Shown one piece after another: positions 55,563 to 61,282 of a stretch of DNA of 61,282 nt. The DNA is taken from assembly GCF_002902345.1 (NCBI RefSeq), contig NZ_PPQB01000019.1, positions 173,777-235,058 of the forward strand, written 5' to 3'. The position numbers were made by a program, and so were the translations under genes. Position 1 is the first letter of the stretch. Each line of letters begins with the position of its first letter. Source of the stretch: Staphylococcus arlettae (GTDB taxonomy: Bacteria > Bacillota > Bacilli > Staphylococcales > Staphylococcaceae). The notes below the pieces were generated by a model, which was not told the DNA's origin, did not search any database, and was given only the letters and a program-made list of their open reading frames with translations.

Positions 55563-55615
55563 TGTATTTGTTTTAGATACAAGTTAAATATAAGTGATTT
55601 TAAGTATTAAGTCAA
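55563..55615 (-). promoter_or_regulatory. Promoter and operator candidate of the CatE-like gene
   Basis: On the minus strand TTGACT (55615-55610) and TATATT (55592-55587) have a 17-base spacer. Immediately downstream is TGTAT-N9-ATACA (55563-55581), positioned to block transcription. The arrangement resembles MarR/DUF24-type repression of quinone-stress genes, but no such regulator is adjacent. Confidence 0.65.
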
Positions 55616-55920
55616 TGTGTAAGTTTTATTTTTAAATTTCGATTTTAAAAAAATATATTGTGTATAGTGATAATTAGGCATATTGCAAAAAGAGTGGTAA
55701 GATAACGACTTAAGTATAAATTGAAAAATAGTAAAGGTTTATTCTAACAAATAAACATGGCTTAATTGTCTGTGTGTACATACAAGGAGCGACACTTTAA
55801 ACGTGGAAACTTTTAAAATTAAAATTCGTTAGCATCATTATATAGCTTGATAATATTTTAGAAACTTGCATAAAGATTTGAAAATAGATAAATCTATATA
55901 AAGGATACGAGGAAACTTTA
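55616..55920. other. Intergenic region upstream of the BCCT gene
   Basis: About 300 AT-rich bases with no accepted gene. A nine-codon frame (GTG 55803 to TAG) lies about 15 bases after AAGGAG but is too short and too far from it to claim. The BCCT ribosome binding site GAGGAAAC is at its end. Confidence 0.4.
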
Positions 55921-57501
55921 ATGAAAACTAAGTTAGTAAAAGAAAAGTTAGATTGGCCGGTATTTTTAATAAGTGCTGGTGTTTTAGTTATTTTTGTAAT
56001 TATGTCAGCGTTCTTTACAGGTGGCACTGCAAAGTTTGTGCAACAAAGTTTTGAGATTTCTATTAAATATTTTGGGGCTTTTTGGCAACTATTATTATTA
56101 GCAACATTTTTTATAGGATTAGTGATAGCTATTTCAAAATACGGCAAGGTCCGTTTGGGCAATGTTGATAAGCCTGAAATGAGTTACTTTAAATGGGCAG
56201 CAATTGTTGTCACGTCAGGTTTAGGTGCTGGTGCAATCTTTTGGGCAGCAGCAGAACCAATGTATTACTTTTTAGACGTGCCACCGACTATGGGGGACGG
56301 AATTAAAAATAAATCTGCAGAGGCAGTTCCAGCTGCAATGGCACAAAGCTTCACGTCGTGGGGATTTACTGCTTGGGCAGTTTACGGTGCCATTAGCGGT
56401 ATTGTAATTATGTACGCACATTATAATAAAGGGTTGAAAATGAGACCACGTACATTATTATATCCAGTATTTGGAGCAAAGATTGAAAATAATAAAATTG
56501 GTTCTTTAACTGATGTTTTTTGTATTTTAGGTGCTGTAGCCGGAACGATAGGAACGATAGGATTTTTTGGCTTCCAATTTAGCTTTTGGTTACATAGTAT
56601 TTTAGGTGTACCCGACAATTTGGTCACACAGATTGTTGCTGTAGGAGGCTTGACGGTATTAGTAACTATTTCCGCTGTCACTGGAATAAATAAAGGAATC
56701 CAATTTTTAAGTACATTGAATATTTGGTTAGCACTAGCTATAGGAGCATTTATCTTATTATTTGGCCCAGGACATTTCATTATCGATACATTTATTTCAT
56801 CTTATGGAACGTATATCTCTGATTTTGTCAAAATAGGTACATTTAGAGGAGATGATGAATGGGCTGGCGCATGGATGTTGTTCTTTTTCGGATGGTTTAT
56901 AGGTTATGGACCATTAATGGCAATTTTAGTTGCGCGTGTATCTCGTGGACGCACGATTCGTGAAATCTTTTTCTTAGTATCAGTCGTAGCAGCATTGGTA
57001 TCGCATTTTTGGTTTACCATTTTAGGTGGAAGTGGATTATTTTATGAACAACAACATAACGGTTCGGTGAGTGGACCATTAGCAGATAATGGTTTACCTG
57101 CTGCAGTTATCGCATTAGCCAATCAATTGCCTTTAGGTGATGTTTTAGTATTTGCCATATTAATTTTAACGTTTGTTTTCGTTATTACAACTGCAGATTC
57201 AATGTCATATTCCATTTCAATGGCTGTTACAGGTGAAGGGAATCCACCTAAATTAATCCGTTTGTTTTGGGTCATTATTATGGGTGTGATTTCTGTTATT
57301 TTAATTAATATTGGAGAAGGTAGTATTGACGCCTTACAGTCATTTATTGTCGTCACGGCTGTACCCATCTCAATAATTATGCTGCCGGTACTGTGGACTG
57401 CCCCTAAAATAGCGCATGTTTTAGCCATAGAACAGGGAATTACGTCAACGCATAAAAAAGGACAACAAGTCGTAGTATTTGAGGAAAGTAAAGAAGAGTA
57501 A
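55921..57501 (+). CDS. BCCT-family transporter, divergent substrate site
   Basis: A betaine/carnitine/choline-type transporter of 526 aa with 12 helices. TM4 region: SGLGAGAIFWAAAEPMYY. SWGFTAWAVYGAISG and VARVSRGRTIREIF are conserved. The usual aromatic-box segment of TM8 (Trp-rich, like WTLFYWAWW in glycine betaine carriers) reads WMLFFFGWFIGYGP here, replacing several tryptophans. The substrate may therefore not be glycine betaine. The cation is presumably Na+ or H+. Start ATG 55921 follows GAGGAAAC. Single gene with a terminator. Confidence 0.82.
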   Translation: MKTKLVKEKLDWPVFLISAGVLVIFVIMSAFFTGGTAKFVQQSFEISIKYFGAFWQLLLLATFFIGLVIAISKYGKVRLGNVDKPEMSYFKWAAIVVTSGLGAGAIFWAAAEPMYYFLDVPPTMGDGIKNKSAEAVPAAMAQSFTSWGFTAWAVYGAISGIVIMYAHYNKGLKMRPRTLLYPVFGAKIENNKIGSLTDVFCILGAVAGTIGTIGFFGFQFSFWLHSILGVPDNLVTQIVAVGGLTVLVTISAVTGINKGIQFLSTLNIWLALAIGAFILLFGPGHFIIDTFISSYGTYISDFVKIGTFRGDDEWAGAWMLFFFGWFIGYGPLMAILVARVSRGRTIREIFFLVSVVAALVSHFWFTILGGSGLFYEQQHNGSVSGPLADNGLPAAVIALANQLPLGDVLVFAILILTFVFVITTADSMSYSISMAVTGEGNPPKLIRLFWVIIMGVISVILINIGEGSIDALQSFIVVTAVPISIIMLPVLWTAPKIAHVLAIEQGITSTHKKGQQVVVFEESKEE

Positions 57502-57566
57502 TACAACTAGATTAGCATTTTACTAGAGCTAGCCTTTATTTCAAATAGTAGCACAAACCATAACAG

Positions 57567-57622
57567 AGAGTGAATACACACCGTTAATGAAAACAAGTTG
57601 ATGCTGTGTATTTGCTCTTTTT
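57567..57622 (+). terminator. Terminator of the BCCT gene
   Basis: Arms AGAGTGAATACACA and TGTGTATTTGCTCT with a 24-base loop and TTTTT. Confidence 0.8.
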
Positions 57623-57700
57623 GCATGTAATCAAACACTTAAATCAGCAATACAAGGTGTGGTAAGATGTATTTAACATAAACCAAAAGGGGTGATTATA

Positions 57701-59482
57701 GTGGGCGTATTTTTAAAATTAACATGGTTTTTTAAAGCACAAAAATTCAACTATATCTTGGGTTTAATCATGTTAATTACAATAGCTTTAATTGAATTAT
57801 TACCACCTCAAATTATTGGTAAGACGATAGATGGTATGACGAATCAAGTGCTAACTGGCAAAATGCTAATCATATATTTAAGTATATTGGTTTTAGCAGC
57901 ACTTTTACTATATGGTTCGCGCTATGTCTGGAGATTATCTATTTTTGGGACAAGTCAAAAATTAGGCAATATATTGCGTCGTTACTTATATCGCAAATAT
58001 ACAGAAATGAGTCCGTATTTTTATCAAAATAGACGGACAGGGGACTTAATGGCACATGCTACTAACGACATAAATGCTGTCCAAAATGCAGCGGGTGCTG
58101 GTATTTTAATGATTGCAGATTCATTAATTACTGGTGGTATGGTCATTATAACTATGGCACTGACCGTAAGTGTAAAATTAACGTTAATTGTGTTAATACC
58201 ACTACCTATTATGGTAATAATGACGCGCTATTATGGAAAATTATTGAGCCATGGCTTTAAAAAAGCACAGGCGGCATTTAGTAAATTAAATGATAAAACA
58301 CAAGAAAGTGTTGCGGGTATTAAGGTCACTAAAACATTTGGTTATGAGACAGAAGATCAAGCTGATTTTAAGGGGCTTAGTGATGAAGTGGTTAGAAAGA
58401 ATTTATATGTTGCAAAAGTTGATGCACTTTTTGACCCAACGATAATGTTAGTATTTGGTACAAGTGAGTTTTTGACAATTACTTTTGGTTCGTTCATGGT
58501 ACTAAATGATGAAATTACTTTGGGACAGTTAATTACGTTTGCAACATATCTTGGCATGCTAGTGTGGCCACTATTAGCATTGGGCCTGTTTTTTAATATA
58601 GTACAGCGTGCAAAGGCTTCTTATGAACGAATAGAAGTAATCTTGAATACGCCGAATAGTATTGAGACAGATTACAGTACAACAGCTCAGCCACAAGGTG
58701 ATATTGAATTTAATATTGCGCAGTTTCATTACCCAGGAAATAAGGCGAAAGGACTTCACGATATACACTTTACAATACAACCAGGCATGACTATTGGCAT
58801 TGTAGGGCGTACAGGTTCAGGAAAAAGTACACTAATAAAGTTACTGTTGCGACAATTTGATACTGACAAACCAAATGATATTACATATGGTGATATACCG
58901 TTACGTCATTATCAATTAGGACAATTACGCGCACAATTTGGATATGTGCCTCAAGAACACTTTTTATTCTCTACTTCAATCCGTAACAATATTGCTTTCG
59001 GTAATATGGAAGCCAATGATTCACAAATTCATGAAGTTAGCCGCTTAAGTCATGTGCACAAAGATATCCAACAATTTACGGAGGGCTATCAAACTGTTGT
59101 AGGTGAACGAGGTGTATCATTATCAGGCGGTCAAAAACAACGTATTGCTATCGCACGTGCGCTTCTTATTGATCCTGAGGTGTTGATTTTAGATGATTCA
59201 TTATCAGCTGTAGATGCACAAACAGAAGAAACTATTTTAGCTAATATGCATACATTGCGACAGGGCAAAACAAATATTATCACTGCTCACCGTATGAGTG
59301 CGGTGAAACATGCTGATTTAATTATTGTAATGGATAGAGGCACAATTATAGAACGCGGTACCCACCAAACGTTAATAGAACGAAAAGGGTGGTATTTCGA
59401 TACTTATACTGCACAAGCATTACAAGAACAACATGCGCAACACCTCAATGATTTGACGGAAGGAGATGAAGGAAATGTCTAA
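57701..59482 (+). CDS. Heterodimeric ABC exporter, subunit with degenerate ATPase site
   Basis: ABC half-transporter of 593 aa: six TM helices (about residues 1-310) then an ATPase domain. Walker A GRTGSGKST, signature LSGGQKQR, Walker B LILDDSLSAVD and H-loop TAHR. The residue after the Walker B aspartate is Asp instead of the catalytic Glu, the mark of the non-hydrolysing site in heterodimers such as TM287/288 and BmrCD/YheHI. I start at GTG 57701, eight bases after AAAAGGGG; GTG 57692 overlaps that site. Overlaps the next gene by eight bases. Likely multidrug or lipid-like export. Confidence 0.88.
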   Translation: MGVFLKLTWFFKAQKFNYILGLIMLITIALIELLPPQIIGKTIDGMTNQVLTGKMLIIYLSILVLAALLLYGSRYVWRLSIFGTSQKLGNILRRYLYRKYTEMSPYFYQNRRTGDLMAHATNDINAVQNAAGAGILMIADSLITGGMVIITMALTVSVKLTLIVLIPLPIMVIMTRYYGKLLSHGFKKAQAAFSKLNDKTQESVAGIKVTKTFGYETEDQADFKGLSDEVVRKNLYVAKVDALFDPTIMLVFGTSEFLTITFGSFMVLNDEITLGQLITFATYLGMLVWPLLALGLFFNIVQRAKASYERIEVILNTPNSIETDYSTTAQPQGDIEFNIAQFHYPGNKAKGLHDIHFTIQPGMTIGIVGRTGSGKSTLIKLLLRQFDTDKPNDITYGDIPLRHYQLGQLRAQFGYVPQEHFLFSTSIRNNIAFGNMEANDSQIHEVSRLSHVHKDIQQFTEGYQTVVGERGVSLSGGQKQRIAIARALLIDPEVLILDDSLSAVDAQTEETILANMHTLRQGKTNIITAHRMSAVKHADLIIVMDRGTIIERGTHQTLIERKGWYFDTYTAQALQEQHAQHLNDLTEGDEGNV

Positions 59483-61253
59483 GATAACTTCACTCTCAGC
59501 GAAGGATCAAGGTAAAACGGTGTTTCGTTTAATCAAATATACCTCACCATATAAAGGTATTATTGCGTTGGCATTTTTAATGTTAACGTTAGCGACCGTC
59601 ACTAGTATGTTGACGCCGTACTTAATAAAAGTTTTTATTGATGACTTTTTAACACCTAACAACTTTCCACAAAATAAATTAATATTATTAGTAGGATTTT
59701 TTATAGGGATACAGATTATTGGCGCAATTGCTACATATATTAATGATTATATGTTTCAATACTTAGCCTTCAAAGTAATTCAGCAATTAAGAATAGATGC
59801 ATTTAATAAACTTGGGTCATTAGGCATGCGCTATTTTGATAAAGTTTCTGGTGGAAGCATCGTTTCTAGATTGACAAATGACACAGAAACAATAGTTAAT
59901 ATGTTTATCGGCGTTTTTTCTACTGTAATTATGGCCGTATTCATGATGATTTCTAGCTACATTATGATGTTCATCCTAGATGTGCAACTTGCTTTATACG
60001 CATTAATCTTTATGCCAATTATTATATGTTTACTAATTATTTATCGAAAATATTCTGCTATTCTATTTAATAAATCAAGGCAATTGTTGTCAGACTTAAA
60101 TTCGAAGTTAGCTGAATCTATTGAAGGTATGACGATGATCCAAGCATTGAATCAACAAAAAAGATTAAATGATGAGTTTAATCAAATTAATGACGAGCAT
60201 TACGATTATATGCTAAAAACAGTGAAATTAGATAGTTTATTACTACGACCTGCAATTAGTATGCTTGCTATTTTTGCGACGGTTATGATTTTAGGTTATT
60301 TTGGAATTATTAGTTTTAGTGCAACAATTACGGCAGGCGTTGTGTTTGCTTTTATCCAATATATGGAACGTTTTTTTGAACCTATAAATCAAGTGAGTCA
60401 AAATTTAAACGTGTTACAGCAAGCTATAGTATCTGCGAGTCGTGTGTTTGAACTTATAGATGATGAAACATATGAACCGAAGCAAGATGTGAATAATGAG
60501 CACCAAATCACAGAAGGAAAAGTGACATTTGAAGATGTCAGTTTTAGTTATAATGGCGAGACAGACGTGCTTAAGCATATTAGTTTTACAGTAAATCCAG
60601 GTGAAACAGTTGCCCTTGTCGGTCATACTGGGTCAGGAAAAAGTTCTATTATTAATTTGTTTATGCGTTTTTATGAATTTGAAAGAGGTCAAATTATGAT
60701 TGATAATCAATCTCTTAAATCATTTTCTAAAGACGAATTAAAATCAAAAATTGGGCTTGTACTACAAGATGCTTTTATATTTTACGGCACTATTTTATCG
60801 AATATTAAACTGTATCATCCAAAAATGACTTTTGAACAGGCTCAAGCTGCAGCATCTTTTGTGCAAGCTGATCGCTTTATTCAGCAATTAGATGGACAAT
60901 ATGAACATAAAGTGACAGAAAAAGGTAGTGCTTTTTCCAGTGGTGAACGGCAATTAATAGCTTTTGCTCGTACTATGGCAGTTGATCCTAAAATACTTAT
61001 ACTTGATGAAGCTACCGCTAATATTGATTCTGAAACAGAAGAACAAATTCAAGCTGCATTAAATCATATGCGTCAAGGTAGAACAACAATTGCTATAGCG
61101 CATAGATTAGCAACAATTCAAGATGCAGATCAAATATTAGTCTTAAATAATGGCGAAATCGTAGAACGCGGAACACATGATATGCTTATCTCACAACAAG
61201 GCATATATTATCAAATGTATCAATTACAAAAAGGGAGTGGGACAGAAATCTGA
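59475..61253 (+). CDS. Heterodimeric ABC exporter, catalytic subunit, C-terminus in a repeat
   Basis: Partner half-transporter of 592 aa: TM domain (about 25-310) then ATPase. Walker A GHTGSGKSS, Walker B LILDEATANID with the catalytic Glu present, H-loop IAHR. Its signature is degenerate (FSSGERQ for LSGGQ), complementing the first subunit, whose signature is intact. ATG 59475 is nine bases after AAGGAG, within the end of the first gene. The last residues, GSGTEI and the TGA stop, are encoded by the forward hairpin repeat R5 starting at 61232, so the natural C-terminus has been replaced or extended. Confidence 0.88.
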   Translation: MSKITSLSAKDQGKTVFRLIKYTSPYKGIIALAFLMLTLATVTSMLTPYLIKVFIDDFLTPNNFPQNKLILLVGFFIGIQIIGAIATYINDYMFQYLAFKVIQQLRIDAFNKLGSLGMRYFDKVSGGSIVSRLTNDTETIVNMFIGVFSTVIMAVFMMISSYIMMFILDVQLALYALIFMPIIICLLIIYRKYSAILFNKSRQLLSDLNSKLAESIEGMTMIQALNQQKRLNDEFNQINDEHYDYMLKTVKLDSLLLRPAISMLAIFATVMILGYFGIISFSATITAGVVFAFIQYMERFFEPINQVSQNLNVLQQAIVSASRVFELIDDETYEPKQDVNNEHQITEGKVTFEDVSFSYNGETDVLKHISFTVNPGETVALVGHTGSGKSSIINLFMRFYEFERGQIMIDNQSLKSFSKDELKSKIGLVLQDAFIFYGTILSNIKLYHPKMTFEQAQAAASFVQADRFIQQLDGQYEHKVTEKGSAFSSGERQLIAFARTMAVDPKILILDEATANIDSETEEQIQAALNHMRQGRTTIAIAHRLATIQDADQILVLNNGEIVERGTHDMLISQQGIYYQMYQLQKGSGTEI

Positions 61254-61282
61254 TTTTGAAAAAATGATTTCGTCGTCCCACC
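61230..61282 (+). repeat. Intergenic hairpin repeat, copy R5 (forward, cut by window end)
   Basis: AAGGGAGTGGGACAGAAATC through GATTTCGTCGTCCCACC, base-for-base like the start of R2. It begins inside the last codons of the ABC exporter gene and runs to the end of the window, so only the first hairpin is visible. Confidence 0.92.

Noticed and set aside
55803..55832. Nine-codon leader peptide before the BCCT gene
   Set aside because: Ribosome binding site too far from the GTG and no attenuator structure between it and the gene.

Overview
The window is low-GC Firmicutes DNA and clearly from the genus Staphylococcus. It carries the cidR-cidABC locus, a divergent mvaS / thiolase-mvaA pair, tarI-tarJ-tarL-tarS, a class A sortase close to S. 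aureus SrtA, a nan sialic-acid locus and a poly-gamma-glutamate cap operon. The species is not settled; a coagulase-negative staphylococcus is likely. There is no rRNA, tRNA, insertion sequence, prophage or CRISPR array. Both ends of the window lie in copies of the same staphylococcal intergenic hairpin repeat, as expected of a draft contig that broke at a repeat.

Layout. 1-5.3 kb: repeat, MarR regulator divergent from an indolepyruvate/pyruvate decarboxylase, an orphan GIY-YIG protein, a frameshifted MFS pump and ogt. 5.4-11.1 kb: mevalonate genes (mvaS; thiolase, mvaA), an NhaC antiporter and a small membrane protein. 11.3-15.3 kb: cidR, cidA, cidB, cidC (holin-like pair plus pyruvate oxidase). 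15.5-19.2 kb: a YfcC-type permease, then a glucose-type PTS EIICBA gene with a GlcT-type antiterminator/terminator leader. 19.2-26.4 kb: three repeat copies among a VOC protein, thioredoxin-like protein, GNAT, lipase-like hydrolase, EamA exporter, AraC regulator, M20 peptidase and a small membrane protein.

26.8-37.1 kb is a cell-envelope block: capB-capC-capA-capE-like-capD (poly-gamma-glutamate synthesis, export and wall attachment), followed by tarIJL and tarS (ribitol wall teichoic acid synthesis and beta-GlcNAc glycosylation). 37.1-40.4 kb holds a degenerate GC-richer 89-bp duplication, a very large Rsp/Rbf-like AraC regulator and a small membrane protein gene. 40.5-45.7 kb is an acid-sugar locus: a GntR/FCD repressor divergent from a beta-hydroxyacid dehydrogenase, a DUF1537 kinase and a GntP permease, then a HAD hydrolase. 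46-52 kb holds srtA and the nan regulon (nanE, nanR, nanK, nanA, SSS transporter), with matching inverted repeats at both divergent promoters and a cre site. 52-61.3 kb holds a flavodoxin-like reductase, a Cof phosphatase, a nitroreductase broken by one TGA codon, a CatE-like dioxygenase, a BCCT transporter with unusual substrate-site residues, and a heterodimeric ABC exporter whose second subunit ends inside a repeat copy.

Most genes are ordinary staphylococcal genes. The points most worth checking are the repeat family and its habit of abutting stop codons, the GlcT leader, the capE-like gene, the acid-sugar cluster lacking its usual downstream enzymes, the paired NanR and GntR operator candidates, the 23-bp triple repeat, the 89-bp degenerate duplication and two genes broken by single-base changes.
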